From: Candidatus Kaiserbacteria bacterium RIFCSPHIGHO2_01_FULL_58_22
Lineage (GTDB): Bacteria; Patescibacteriota; Minisyncoccia; Phycocordibacterales; UBA2100
Length of the DNA: 64,000 bases
NCBI GenBank assembly: GCA_001781445.1
Contig: MFLB01000034.1
Location: forward strand, 39,529-103,528
Reading direction: 5' to 3'
Shown piece after piece: positions 24,334 to 32,821 of the stretch (positions are counted from its first letter, which is position 1; each line of letters begins with the position of its first letter). The notes below the pieces were generated by a model that did not search any database, was not told the DNA's origin, and saw nothing but the letters and a program-made list of their open reading frames with translations. The position numbers were made by a program, and so were the translations under genes.

Positions 24334-24401
24334 GCGGAGGTCAATTAGTTAGTCAGTTGGTGAATAACGGCTCAGCGTAACAAGTTCAAGTCTTTCTCCG
24401 C
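24334..24401 (+). other. tRNA-like relic (uncertain)
   Basis: GCGGAGG and TCTCCGC can form a seven-pair acceptor-like stem. Inside are AGTCAGTTGG (D-loop-like) and AAGTTCAAGTC (T-loop-like). But the span of 68 nt is too short, and neither an anticodon stem nor a good T-stem forms. Best read as a decayed tRNA or chance similarity. Confidence 0.2.
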
Positions 24402-24437
24402 GGCAGTACATTGGTGCTGCACGAGGCGCGCTCGAAA

Positions 24438-25106
24438 CTACTTTGTGAATTTTAAAGTAGTGAGAATGGTCTCAAAGTCTTTCACGCAGTTGCTGCTTAT
24501 CGTCGGACGATTTGCCGAAGTGCTTTTATAGGTAGAATAGGTAGACTTGACTAGCTCGTTGGAAAGTGAGAGTAAATTGAGCGGGACATCATAAATTCCG
24601 TCGGAAAGAATGATGTTGGGGAGACCTAGAAAAACTCCACCGTCACTGTAATTAACATATCTGATTGTTTGTGATTTGCCACTCGTCATCACGACCGATT
24701 TGTTGCTTTGAGTAAAATGACCGCCCAGACCCACTCCCAGCACAGGTCCTATGTAGCAACCGTTCTGGGTATCGATCAGTTCAAAGAAATCGTAGCCATC
24801 TCGATAAGGACTTTGCGTTACCCATAATTCATTTGACGCCGTGTTCAGAAAAAAATTCGACGGATATTTAAACTCTATGCCCCACTTATCACTTCGGTAC
24901 GTTTTCCAATTTGCCGTTCCTGCCGTTGGAGATGGCGAGGTCGGTTGCGTCGGCAAGGGCTGGAGAATATCTAAATTATCTTCTGACGAGCTTTGTGAAG
25001 GCGGTTGCTGCTGCAGAACAAAGTACGCCCCACCCCCAACTACAATGACGCCCAGTATGATCGCCAGTAAGATGCCCATTGAGACAACGCCCCTTTGAGT
25101 GTTCAT
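24438..25106 (-). CDS. Membrane-anchored exported protein of unknown function
   Basis: 222 residues. N-terminal helix (~9-31, ILLAIILGVIVVGGGAYFVL), a Ser/Pro/Gln-rich linker (~33-65), then a folded region beginning WKTYRSDKWGIEFKYPSNF. That opening resembles a domain often seen after Pro-rich linkers in CPR surface proteins. The coding is clearly more AT-rich than its neighbours, which may mean recent acquisition. No catalytic motif is visible. TATTGT lies 7 nt before the start. Confidence 0.7.
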   Translation of the reverse strand: MNTQRGVVSMGILLAIILGVIVVGGGAYFVLQQQPPSQSSSEDNLDILQPLPTQPTSPSPTAGTANWKTYRSDKWGIEFKYPSNFFLNTASNELWVTQSPYRDGYDFFELIDTQNGCYIGPVLGVGLGGHFTQSNKSVVMTSGKSQTIRYVNYSDGGVFLGLPNIILSDGIYDVPLNLLSLSNELVKSTYSTYKSTSANRPTISSNCVKDFETILTTLKFTK

Positions 25107-25141
25107 GCAACAAACAATACCACATCTATAAAGACGAGTAA

Positions 25142-25870
25142 TTAAAGCTGCGGGTCGATGGCGGCTTTGAAACTCGCGAGTTCGGCGGCGCCGGGGATGA
25201 GGACCTTGCCTGTGATAAAGCCTGGAGTGCCGTTGATGCCGAAGCTCGTGCCTTCCGCACGATCGGCGTTGAGCTTCTTTTGATACCCCGCTTTGTTCGC
25301 CGCGACGTCCGCTTTTACTTTGTCCGCATCCATGCCAGAAATTTTCTTGATGAGGACAAGGATGCTCGCCTCATCACCGAATCCGCCATGCTCTTCGTCT
25401 TGCGACTTATACATAGCCTCGCGCCATTCGAAGTATTTTGCAGGATAGAGAGCCCACACGGCGCGACCGTAGAGTCCTGCCGTGGTGGAATCGTCGCTGA
25501 GGAACTGGTAATCCTTGAACACGATCTTGAGCTTGCCCGTATCTACGTAATCGCGTATCAAGACCGGAAGCGCCGGCTGTATGGGGATCTGCGGGTGACC
25601 CATCTCTACCGCCTTGCAGTACGGACACTGGTAGTCGGACCAGTACGCGAGCACGACCTTGGCGTCGGCTTTCCCGATGTAGGGGTCTCCTTCCGTCTTC
25701 ACATCTTTGATGTCCACGGCGACCGGCTGCGCACTGTCCGCCACTCCCAAGCCGCCGCTCTGCGAGAGGCCGAGATACAATCCTGCGGCAACGATGAGCG
25801 CCGCGATAACGATGGAAGCCGGAATGAAAAGCGTGGAATAATCGCGGGGCGTTTGTGCGGTCGGTGGCAT
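25142..25870 (-). CDS. Membrane-anchored DsbA/BdbD-like thiol oxidoreductase
   Basis: 242 residues. TM anchor ~17-40, then a thioredoxin-fold domain with helical insert: VLAYWSDYQCPYCKAVE (CPYC active site), FKDYQFLSDDSTTAGLYGRAVWAL, and the cis-Pro motif GINGTPGFITG. It probably forms or isomerises disulphides outside the membrane. The start at 25870 follows TACAAT by 9 nt; a GTG at 25888 overlaps that hexamer and is rejected. Confidence 0.9.
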   Translation of the reverse strand: MPPTAQTPRDYSTLFIPASIVIAALIVAAGLYLGLSQSGGLGVADSAQPVAVDIKDVKTEGDPYIGKADAKVVLAYWSDYQCPYCKAVEMGHPQIPIQPALPVLIRDYVDTGKLKIVFKDYQFLSDDSTTAGLYGRAVWALYPAKYFEWREAMYKSQDEEHGGFGDEASILVLIKKISGMDADKVKADVAANKAGYQKKLNADRAEGTSFGINGTPGFITGKVLIPGAAELASFKAAIDPQL

Positions 25871-25879
25871 AGTTGGTCT

Positions 25880-25885
25880 ATTGTA
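25880..25885 (-). promoter_or_regulatory. -10 element TACAAT, 9 nt before the DsbA-like start
   Basis: Minus-strand TACAAT followed by AGACCAACT and ATG. Confidence 0.45.
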
Positions 25886-25997
25886 CACGAATCCGCTGAT
25901 TGCATCTAATGGAATCAGTGGATTCGCGGGCGAACGAGTACATTCGGGTCTCGGGCCATGCTTTTTCCAAAACGCTCCCTGTAACCAAAGACTTGTT

Positions 25998-26160
25998 TCA
26001 CTTCTTCACCCCCTGAAGCACGTTCCAGATATTCGGGTCCTGCCCGCCATCGAGCTTGAAGATCGAGATACCGCGCACGCCCAGCTTTTTCGCGAGGTCT
26101 ATCTTCTGCTGTACTGAGACCGCATCCGGCCAATCAATGAGACGGAAATCGAGATGTAGG
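25998..26160 (-). pseudogene. 3' fragment of a glycoside-hydrolase-18-like gene
   Basis: The minus strand reads LIDWPDAVSVQQKIDLAKKLG, then a VRGISIFKLDGGQDPNIWNV segment and a stop, with no start codon. The pattern of a helix followed by GISIFKLDG..DP.IW is like the C-terminal end of GH18/YaaH-type enzymes. The frame is cut at ~26160, where the decayed RAYT copy begins. Only about 53 codons remain. Confidence 0.5.
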
Positions 26161-26164
26161 GATA

Positions 26165-26181
26165 TTGGGGTCAGTCCCCAT
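26165..26181. repeat. REP-like hairpin TGGGG-TCAGT-CCCCA
   Basis: A perfect 5-bp G/C stem with a five-base loop, at the outer end of the RAYT remnant. Such GGGG/CCCC hairpins are recognition sites of RAYT enzymes. Confidence 0.55.
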
Positions 26182-26185
26182 ATTA

Positions 26186-26470
26186 TTAATATTCTCGTGG
26201 TCTAATATTCCTTCGGCCTTCGGGCTCGCGGAGCGTGTGCGCAAGGTTGTGCCGCCCGACCATCCGGCTTCGCCACGACTCCCTGCCATATGGTATCCCC
26301 TTCCGGATAGATTCGCGAATGTCCGCAAGCTCTTCGGGAGAATCTGGTGTATTGATCCATGTGCGGTAATTGCGCGGCAAATCGAGTGGTAATTCGGCGA
26401 GAAGTTTCTTCTCTTTGAGCGTTCCGTTGATTCTTTGGTATGCGCTACCCCATCGCCATACTTCAGCCTG
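26186..26470 (-). pseudogene. RAYT transposase remnant (C-terminal part only)
   Basis: The frame reads KKLLAELPLDLPRNYRTWIN, then ADIRESIRKGIPYGRESWRS. It aligns by eye with the intact RAYT at 22786 (KKLLAPLPIALPRDYLSLVN, LESIRTSVKKGAPYGSTAW). The N-terminal HUH and Tyr regions are missing. The frame now begins inside the REPIN-like repeat (MDVSPLS...). Confidence 0.7.
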
Positions 26471-26486
26471 CTTCGCGAGTCGGGAT

Positions 26487-26593
26487 AATGGGGATACGTC
26501 CAATATTCTTAATAATTATGTGTCATGATGTTTTTCACGGTCATGGAAATACTATGCCATGAAAAGCGCTGATAAATCAGACTTATCCCCATT
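26487..26593. repeat. REPIN/MITE-like non-autonomous element
   Basis: 107 bp with inverted ends AATGGGGATACGTCC (26487-26501) and GACTTATCCCCATT (26580-26593). The right part shares ACTATGCCATGAAAAG and GACTTATCCCCAT with the end of the intact RAYT element (23462-23504). It contains no ORF. It lies 12 bp from the aspS stop. Confidence 0.65.
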
Positions 26594-26605
26594 TCCCCCA
26601 TTTCT

Positions 26606-27916
26606 TTATTGCGACAATCGGGTGTCGATGCGGGTCATGTCGCGCGGGAAGGCGCTTGCCTCTTTCACGTTGGGGAGCTCCAGCATCCGCGCGGTGAAGC
26701 GCTCGAGGCCGGTGGAGCAACCGCCGTGCGGCGGGAGGCCGTACTTGAAGGCCTGCAGGTAGAAGGAGAATTTCTCCGGGTCCAATCCCCTCTCCTTCAT
26801 GCGCGTGATGAGTGCGTCGTAGTCGTGTATGCGCTGACTGCCGCTGTTTATCTCGAGCCCTCGGAAGAGGAGGTCGAAACCGCGCGAGTACGGCGCTTCA
26901 GAAGGATCCTCGTACGTATAGAAAGCGCGCTTCTTGGTCGGAAACTTTGTGATGAAAACAAAATCACTCCCCTTCTCTTTTTTCGCCCACTCACAGATCT
27001 CACGCTCATCCTCCGGTTCCATGTCGGGTGCCTCCTTTTTGCCGAGCTGTTGCAACGCTTCCTTTAGTGTAAGTATCGGGATTTCTGCGGACAGTAAGGG
27101 CGCAGTGGTGTTAAAGTGGGCGAACATATCGCTGTGTTCACGCGAGACGTACTCCACGACGTAACGGATCGTGGTTTCAAGTTCGCGCATCGGTTCACGC
27201 TCGTCTGCTATAAATCCCATCTCGAAGTCCATTTGCGTGAGCTCGGAGAGATGGCGTGTCGTTGCGCTCTTTTCGGCGCGGAATATTTTGGCGATAGTAA
27301 AGACCCGCTCAAAAGGCCCGACCATTATCTGTTTATAAAATTGTGGCGAGGTAGCGAGAAAGGCTGTGGTGTCGTTGTAGTATTCCACCTTGAACGCCGC
27401 GGCGCCGCCTTCGGCGTCGCCGCCGACGAGTGCTGGGGCGATGAACTCGGTAAATCCCTGCTTGCGCAATGAAGATCGATATGCGCCGAGGATAGACGCC
27501 TGCATGGTAAAGATGTCGCGGCTTCGCTTGTTCCTCAAAGTAAGTGGCAGGTGGTCGAAGTGCGTGTCTATGTTCACTTCCGTGCCGAGCTCGAAGGGCA
27601 GTTCCGCCGCTTCCGCAAGCACACGTATCTTTTGCGCGGCGAGCTCGACGCCTCCAAGGGGTCCTTCGCCCTTCATGCTCTCCGGCCGCGCTTTCACTTC
27701 GCCTTCGATCTCCACCACCCATTGCGCCCGCAATCTTTTCGCGGTATCGAGCGCTTCGGCCGCTTTCGGGGTTACGACCGCCTGCACGATGCCGCTCCTG
27801 TCGCGCACATCGAGAAAAATCAACTTGCCGTGATCGCGACGCGTATCCACCCAGCCGGCGATTCGCACGGTCTTTCCCACGGCCTCCGGCAATTTTTTGT
27901 TCAGTGTTCGTTCCAT
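26606..27916 (-). CDS. aspS: Aspartyl-tRNA synthetase, archaeal/short type
   Basis: Class-II synthetase of 436 residues. N-terminal OB fold (VRIAGWVDTRRDHGKLIFLDVRD), motif 2 (VFTIAKIFRAEKSATTRHLSE) and motif 3 (GLPPHGGCSTGLERF). FLATSPQFYKQIMV and the absence of the ~120-residue bacterial insertion show the archaeal/eukaryotic AspS2 type, often non-discriminating toward tRNA-Asn. The ATG at 27916 is preferred; one at 27922 is built from the palindromic element that lies upstream. Confidence 0.93.
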   Translation of the reverse strand: MERTLNKKLPEAVGKTVRIAGWVDTRRDHGKLIFLDVRDRSGIVQAVVTPKAAEALDTAKRLRAQWVVEIEGEVKARPESMKGEGPLGGVELAAQKIRVLAEAAELPFELGTEVNIDTHFDHLPLTLRNKRSRDIFTMQASILGAYRSSLRKQGFTEFIAPALVGGDAEGGAAAFKVEYYNDTTAFLATSPQFYKQIMVGPFERVFTIAKIFRAEKSATTRHLSELTQMDFEMGFIADEREPMRELETTIRYVVEYVSREHSDMFAHFNTTAPLLSAEIPILTLKEALQQLGKKEAPDMEPEDEREICEWAKKEKGSDFVFITKFPTKKRAFYTYEDPSEAPYSRGFDLLFRGLEINSGSQRIHDYDALITRMKERGLDPEKFSFYLQAFKYGLPPHGGCSTGLERFTARMLELPNVKEASAFPRDMTRIDTRLSQ

Positions 27917-27920
27917 ATGC

Positions 27921-27943
27921 ATAACGACATCGTAAGTCGTTAT
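27921..27943. repeat. 23-bp palindromic element, copy 1 (trpS/aspS junction)
   Basis: ATAACGAC, a 7-nt centre (ATCGTAA) and GTCGTTAT. Its reverse complement is identical to copy 2 in mnmA. It supplies the TAA stop of trpS and the first bases of the alternative aspS start. Confidence 0.75.
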
Positions 27944-28875
27944 AGGCTCACGCCAATTTTTTTCCTCACGTCGGCCATCTTCGAGGAGGCGCGCGCGCGG
28001 GCTTTCTCGCTCCCCTCTTTCAAGACGGCCTTCGCGTCCGCATCTGAAATGGAATCACGTAGCGAGCGCATTGGCGCAACGAGCGCTTCGATGTCTTCTA
28101 TAAGCGCTTCCTTGAGGACTTTGTACTTCCCTTTGTTGTCCTTGTAGAGTTCGGAGAGATCATCTCTCTCTTTCAGAAGCGCGTGAATGGCGTACACGTT
28201 CTCGGGGCTTTCGGCTTTCGAATCCGTTATAATGCTCATCACCGCTTTCGCGATCTCGTCTTTTGTGCCGAAGAGCGGGATAGTATTGCCGTAGCTCTTG
28301 CTCATTTTTTTACCGTCAATCCCCGGCACAACGGCGACGCCTTTCAGTACGTGTTCTTTTGGTGGCTTGAACGTCTCGCCGTACGCGTTGTTGAATTTCG
28401 CCGCGATGTCGCGCGCGTACTCTACGTGCTGGCGCTGATCCTCGCCCACCGGCACGACGTCGGTGTCGTAGAGCAGAATGTCGGCCGCCATGAGCATCGG
28501 ATATGCGAAGAGCCCCGCGTTGGCCTCAAGTCCCTTCGCCACCTTGTCTTTGTACGCGTGTGAACGTTCGAGGAACGGCACTGTCACAAGACACTGAAAA
28601 ATCCATGCGAGTTCCGTGTGTTCGGGCACATCGGATTGCTTGAAAATAATGGACTTCTGCGGGTCAATGCCAGCGGCAATGTAATCCTTGGCGACGCTCA
28701 CGATGTTCTGCCGCAACTCCCTCGGATTCCGGAGCGACGTAAGCGCATGGTAGTCGGCTATCATAAGCGTACTTTCATACTCATACGCAAGCTCGACGAA
28801 AGGCTTGAGCGCCCCGAAGTAGTTGCCGATATGGAGGGCGCCGGATGGCTGGAGGCCGGTCAGAAGCTTCTGCAT
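27940..28875 (-). CDS. trpS: Tryptophanyl-tRNA synthetase
   Basis: Class-I synthetase of 311 residues. LTGLQPSGALHIGNYFGAL (HIGH), IADYHALT, VPVGEDQRQHVEYARDIA and KKMSKSYGN (KMSKS). TATATT lies 7 nt before the ATG. The stop codon is provided by the palindromic element at 27921. Confidence 0.95.
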   Translation of the reverse strand: MQKLLTGLQPSGALHIGNYFGALKPFVELAYEYESTLMIADYHALTSLRNPRELRQNIVSVAKDYIAAGIDPQKSIIFKQSDVPEHTELAWIFQCLVTVPFLERSHAYKDKVAKGLEANAGLFAYPMLMAADILLYDTDVVPVGEDQRQHVEYARDIAAKFNNAYGETFKPPKEHVLKGVAVVPGIDGKKMSKSYGNTIPLFGTKDEIAKAVMSIITDSKAESPENVYAIHALLKERDDLSELYKDNKGKYKVLKEALIEDIEALVAPMRSLRDSISDADAKAVLKEGSEKARARASSKMADVRKKIGVSL

Positions 28876-28882
28876 AGCGGTA

Positions 28883-28888
28883 AATATA
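28883..28888 (-). promoter_or_regulatory. -10 element TATATT, 7 nt before trpS
   Basis: Minus-strand TATATT-TACCGCT-ATG. Confidence 0.45.
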
Positions 28889-28896
28889 GCGGGCGC

Positions 28897-29313
28897 CTAC
28901 TTCGACTTGAAAACGGCAAGAAGCTCCTCAATATCTCCCAAGTGCTTCACGAGGTATTCCGCGACCTTCGCGTCATCGAGCGTACCGTAGGCGTGCACGA
29001 GACGGTTGCGGAACCCATACATGCGCATGAATCTGTCCGCGAGATCGTCCGAAATAATCTTTTCCCGCGCAAGTAGCGCCGCGATGTTGTCTTGCCCAGT
29101 TGCGCGTTTCCCTTTGCTCGCGAGCACGATCTGGCTCGCGTCAAAAATAGACTCGATAGCCGTTATAAATCGGTAACATGCCGCGTAATACTCGCGGGGA
29201 TTCGCGCGCAGATACTCGAGTCCGCCGCTCGCGCGAATGCCTTTCAGATCGGCGAGAGAGAGCTCGCATTGGGATATCTTCTCTTCGAGCACCGATTTTG
29301 CAAATTCGTTCAT
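28897..29313 (-). CDS. hepT: HepT-like HEPN toxin
   Basis: 138 residues, all-alpha HEPN fold. The diagnostic motif is FRNRLVHAYG (RxxxxH followed by xY), the RNase active site and the site of antitoxin-driven AMPylation in MntA/HepT systems. It overlaps the upstream nucleotidyltransferase gene by four bases (ATGA), as is usual for this pair. Confidence 0.88.
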   Translation of the reverse strand: MNEFAKSVLEEKISQCELSLADLKGIRASGGLEYLRANPREYYAACYRFITAIESIFDASQIVLASKGKRATGQDNIAALLAREKIISDDLADRFMRMYGFRNRLVHAYGTLDDAKVAEYLVKHLGDIEELLAVFKSK

Positions 29314-29720
29314 GCAGAAAGATGTTCGTGCAACGCTTCGCGCCCGAGCCGTACGAAATGTTTCGCATATTCGTATTCGTGCATGGTGCGCAGTTCGAAT
29401 CTCAATCTGTCGTCGTGTGAGCGCTCATACAGGAGCATACCTGTCGAAGCGACGATCTGCTTTAGGAGAGGGCTTGCCTCATTCAAGATGGCAACATCCA
29501 GCTCTCGACTAGGCACAAGCCCGTGCAAGGTTTCGATGATGTCGGCGGTCGCCCCTATCGGGTCTTTTGGAGCACGTTCGAAAAGAACGGCAACATCGGC
29601 ATCGCTGTTTTTGTGTGCGGTGCCGAGCGCAACGGAACCATGCAGGTAGCAAAGGACTACCCCGGCGTCCCGAAGCGCCGTAGTTTGGTGATCATCGAGC
29701 TTAAGCACTGACCTTTCCAT
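29310..29720 (-). CDS. mntA: MntA-like nucleotidyltransferase antitoxin
   Basis: 136 residues, minimal nucleotidyltransferase. LHGSVALGTAHKNSDADVAVL holds GS and the DxD metal pair; DVAILNEASPLLKQIV follows. In known pairs it AMPylates and silences the HEPN toxin. Start at 29720 because TATCCT lies 6 nt upstream. An alternative start at 29756 is less likely. Confidence 0.88.
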   Translation of the reverse strand: MERSVLKLDDHQTTALRDAGVVLCYLHGSVALGTAHKNSDADVAVLFERAPKDPIGATADIIETLHGLVPSRELDVAILNEASPLLKQIVASTGMLLYERSHDDRLRFELRTMHEYEYAKHFVRLGREALHEHLSA

Positions 29721-29726
29721 TCTGTC

Positions 29727-29732
29727 AGGATA
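29727..29732 (-). promoter_or_regulatory. -10 element TATCCT, 6 nt before mntA
   Basis: Minus-strand TATCCT-GACAGA-ATG. Confidence 0.35.
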
Positions 29733-29778
29733 GCACGGCGGAATGTTCTTTTCCACGATCGATCGCGGGGTTGGCGTC

Positions 29779-31410
29779 TTATCGCGCAGTGAACTCGACG
29801 ATGAAGATGGAACCTTTTCCTTCTCCCTTCGATTCCGCCCAGATACGCCCGCCGTGGGCTTCGACGACCTGTTTGGCGATAAAGAGGCCGTAGCCGGTGG
29901 AGTGGACGTTGACCTTTATCGAATCCTTGCCGTGGCCACCCGCGGTGAAGAGCTTCGGCATGTCGTCCGTCGCGATGCCGACGCCGCTGTCCTCCACGGA
30001 AAACCGGATGACCGCGCCGTCGGAGAGTCCGACCTTGACGCTACCGGAGGGCGTATACCGTATCGCGTTGTCGATGAGGTTGCGCAAGACATGCCGCCGG
30101 ATCTTGTCTTCGTCGCCCTCGAACAAAAACGCTCCCTCGCCGATCCGGAGTTCGATTGCAAGGCGCTTTTCGTCCGCGGTCGGCTTCAGCTCTCGCACGA
30201 TCTCCCGTATCGCCGTGCGAAAATCGAACTTCTTCTTCGCGTACGCAACCGTTCCCTTCTTAAGATTCGAGGCGTCGAGAATGTCCATGACGGTGGCGAC
30301 GCCTCGGCGCACGCTCGAAAGCGCCTTTGCCGACATCGTTCTCACAGCTTCCGGCACGGCGCCGAAATCTCCCTCGACGATGGAGGCGAAGCCGGCCTGA
30401 CTCTCCGTGAGGTAGCCCTTGATCTCGTGGCTGATGAAGTGCAGGAGGCTTTCCTGCTGTTGGTTGACTATCTCGAGTTCTTTCTCCTGTTTCTCGATAA
30501 GCTGGCGTTGCTGTATTTCTTTTTTGACGTTTTTTATCAGCACGTAGCCCATTACACAGACAAGTAGGAACGTTATCGCCGCGACGATACGAACGTTTTG
30601 AATTTCCTGCAGTGCAACGAGCGACACGACTGCTATCGCAAGCGCGACAACGAGGAGTTCGGTGGTGAGTACCTTTGCATTGAAGGCATTAAATCGCGCG
30701 ATGCTGTACGCGATGAATGTGGCAAATACCGGCATGCCGAAGAGTCCGTATTGGCTCGGGATCCAATCTTCAGTCAGACTTCCGATGATCGTTCCGGAAG
30801 AGAACGCGAGCAGAAATGTGATAAGCCCGAAGGCGAAGAAAAATGTAATAAAACGTTCGCGACGAGTCGCGCGCTTTGGCATCTCTCTCGCCGCCATAAT
30901 AGCGACGGTGAGTATGAGCGTGCCATTAACAATGTGCGTATAGTACGCCGCCAGGAACCCTTCGGCGGCTTCGCACGAGGAGAGATAGAGTTCCTGAAGG
31001 TTCACTTCTGTATGGAGGAAGGAGACAATAGGAAGGAGAAGCAGTGCAACGAGGACGTTGGTTCGGAAGCTCGGCCACGCATTGTGAAGAAAGTAATAGA
31101 ACATGTAGAAAGCCACGCCATAGGTCAGGGGTTCAAAGAGGATTTGCAGTGACCACGAGAACATGACTACATCAGGACGATTGGTCGCCCACAAGATAAC
31201 GTCCAATATGGTCCATGTACTGAAGAAGCCGACCATCAAAAGGAAGAGTCGCGAGACGACTGCCTTCGGATCGCCAAAAAACACGTACAGACCTATCGTC
31301 ACCGCGGCAACAATAGCGATGAGGTGTGAGTAATGCACGAGCGGCGGCACATTCTCCGAGAAAAATACGTATACGGACGGTTCCCACGGGCACAAAATCA
31401 TTTGTTCCAT
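29779..31410 (-). CDS. Orphan sensor histidine kinase with multi-TM sensor region
   Basis: 543 residues. The first ~300 residues hold about nine hydrophobic helices, the first six or seven like the 7TM sensor of CPR and archaeal kinases. A coiled segment leads to the H-box LLHFISHEIKGYL (~residue 320), then RNLIDNAIRYTPSG (N-box), VEDSGVGIA (G1) and GYGLFIAKQVVEAHGG (G2). No response regulator is adjacent. A 49-codon TM ORF lies 6 bp upstream. Signal unknown. Confidence 0.9.
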   Translation of the reverse strand: MEQMILCPWEPSVYVFFSENVPPLVHYSHLIAIVAAVTIGLYVFFGDPKAVVSRLFLLMVGFFSTWTILDVILWATNRPDVVMFSWSLQILFEPLTYGVAFYMFYYFLHNAWPSFRTNVLVALLLLPIVSFLHTEVNLQELYLSSCEAAEGFLAAYYTHIVNGTLILTVAIMAAREMPKRATRRERFITFFFAFGLITFLLAFSSGTIIGSLTEDWIPSQYGLFGMPVFATFIAYSIARFNAFNAKVLTTELLVVALAIAVVSLVALQEIQNVRIVAAITFLLVCVMGYVLIKNVKKEIQQRQLIEKQEKELEIVNQQQESLLHFISHEIKGYLTESQAGFASIVEGDFGAVPEAVRTMSAKALSSVRRGVATVMDILDASNLKKGTVAYAKKKFDFRTAIREIVRELKPTADEKRLAIELRIGEGAFLFEGDEDKIRRHVLRNLIDNAIRYTPSGSVKVGLSDGAVIRFSVEDSGVGIATDDMPKLFTAGGHGKDSIKVNVHSTGYGLFIAKQVVEAHGGRIWAESKGEGKGSIFIVEFTAR

Positions 31411-31416
31411 AAATAT

Positions 31417-31566
31417 TTAGAGCGATTCTTCCCCGATATCCTCCTCTTCAAGGTCATTAACGATCGTAAAGTCATGCACAACCATCGTTCTCCAGTATGT
31501 GAACATAACGGCAAGAACCGCGAGGGCTACGAAAAGGGAAAGGAGATAACGAGAAGGATTGTTCAT
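31417..31566 (-). CDS. Small membrane protein upstream of the histidine kinase
   Basis: 49 residues from ATG 31566. One TM helix (YLLSLFVALAVLAVMFTY) and an acidic tail (NDLEEEDIGEESL). The frame can be extended upstream to a TTG at 31626. Its 6-bp spacing to the kinase start suggests co-translation and perhaps a sensory or stabilising partner. No family recognised. Confidence 0.55.
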   Translation of the reverse strand: MNNPSRYLLSLFVALAVLAVMFTYWRTMVVHDFTIVNDLEEEDIGEESL

Positions 31567-31684
31567 ACGCAATGCATCCGTTGACGGCCCTACAGAGTCC
31601 ACGGTATTATCTCCAGCATACAGCAATATAGCCCTCCTGTAAGCGCTATCTGTGGATTTTTATTATGAGACTCTCCCTGTTCGC

Positions 31685-32785
31685 ATGAGCCCTAAGGTTG
31701 CTGGGCATAAAACTGCCACTAGGCAGATCGTCTGCTCGTACAACGAGTGGGACCCGCTTGAGGAAGTCGTTGTGGGTGTTGTCGAAGGAGCCACAGTACC
31801 GCCATGGGACTGGATAGCCAAAGCGACGATGCCGGACCATGCCGCGTGGTTTTTCAAGAAGCACGGGGGAAAACCGTTCCCGAAAAAGATGATAGAGAAA
31901 GCAGCAGAGGAGCTGAACGGTCTTGCCGCTCTCATGAAAAAACTCGGCATCACCGTCCGTCGCCCCGAGAAAATGGATTTTTCGAAAGAGTACCGGACCC
32001 CATGGTGGAAAAGCCGCGGCCTCTACGCGGCGATGCCCCGCGATGTATTCATGGTCGTCGGCGAGACTATTGTCGAGGCCCCGATGGCATGGCGCACCCG
32101 TTACTTTGAGGGACAGGCGTATCGCGAACTGATGGTCGAGTATTTCAGAGATGGCGCGAAGTGGTTGCCTGCACCGAAGCCCTCGATGGACAAACACTTC
32201 TACAGCAAGACGTATGACACCGATACACCGTACGTGAAGGGCAAGAAGCAGTTTCCAATCACGAATCACGAGATCGCATTCGATGCAGCCGACTTTGTGC
32301 GCTTCGGCCGCGACATTTTAGTGCAAAAAAGCCATGTGACGAACGAGCTTGGCATCGAGTGGGTACGCCGCCACATCGGGCCGGATTATCGAGTGCACGA
32401 GGTCGAATTCGACGACCCTCACCCTATGCATATAGATACGACTATCGTCCCGCTAGCGCCCGGAAAAATACTCATCAATCCGTCGTGGGTGAAAAAGCTC
32501 CCCGGCATGTTCAAGTCGTGGGACGTCCTTCCCGCGCCGGAACCCGCGAATTCTTTCGATTCGGCGCTGTACTTTTCAAGCGACTGGCTTTCCATCAATA
32601 TTTTGAGTCTTGACGAAAAGCGTGTCATTGTTGAAGAGAAGGAAGAACCGTTGATACGGGCCCTCAAGCAGTGGGGATTTGAACCCATTCCGATCGCATT
32701 TAGGAATTTCTACCCATTCGGTGGCTCCGTCCACTGTGCGACGCTCGACGTTCGCCGCCGGGGAGAACTTGCGTCCTACTTTTAA
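31685..32785 (+). CDS. Glycine amidinotransferase (AGAT-like)
   Basis: 366 residues. CSYNEWDPLEEVVVG, FDAADFVRFGRDILVQKSHVTN, GIEWVRRHIG, DPHPMHIDTTIVPL (catalytic His) and FGGSVHCATLDVRR (catalytic Cys) follow the arginine:glycine amidinotransferase pattern closely, including vertebrate AGAT and cyanobacterial homologues. It would move an amidino group from arginine to an amine such as glycine. A GTG at 31652 could extend it by 11 residues. A DMT transporter follows 36 bp downstream, perhaps exporting the product. Confidence 0.9.
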   Translation: MSPKVAGHKTATRQIVCSYNEWDPLEEVVVGVVEGATVPPWDWIAKATMPDHAAWFFKKHGGKPFPKKMIEKAAEELNGLAALMKKLGITVRRPEKMDFSKEYRTPWWKSRGLYAAMPRDVFMVVGETIVEAPMAWRTRYFEGQAYRELMVEYFRDGAKWLPAPKPSMDKHFYSKTYDTDTPYVKGKKQFPITNHEIAFDAADFVRFGRDILVQKSHVTNELGIEWVRRHIGPDYRVHEVEFDDPHPMHIDTTIVPLAPGKILINPSWVKKLPGMFKSWDVLPAPEPANSFDSALYFSSDWLSINILSLDEKRVIVEEKEEPLIRALKQWGFEPIPIAFRNFYPFGGSVHCATLDVRRRGELASYF

Positions 32786-32821
32786 CATGCACTCGCTCGA
32801 CCGATCCTAGTCGAGTCTCCT

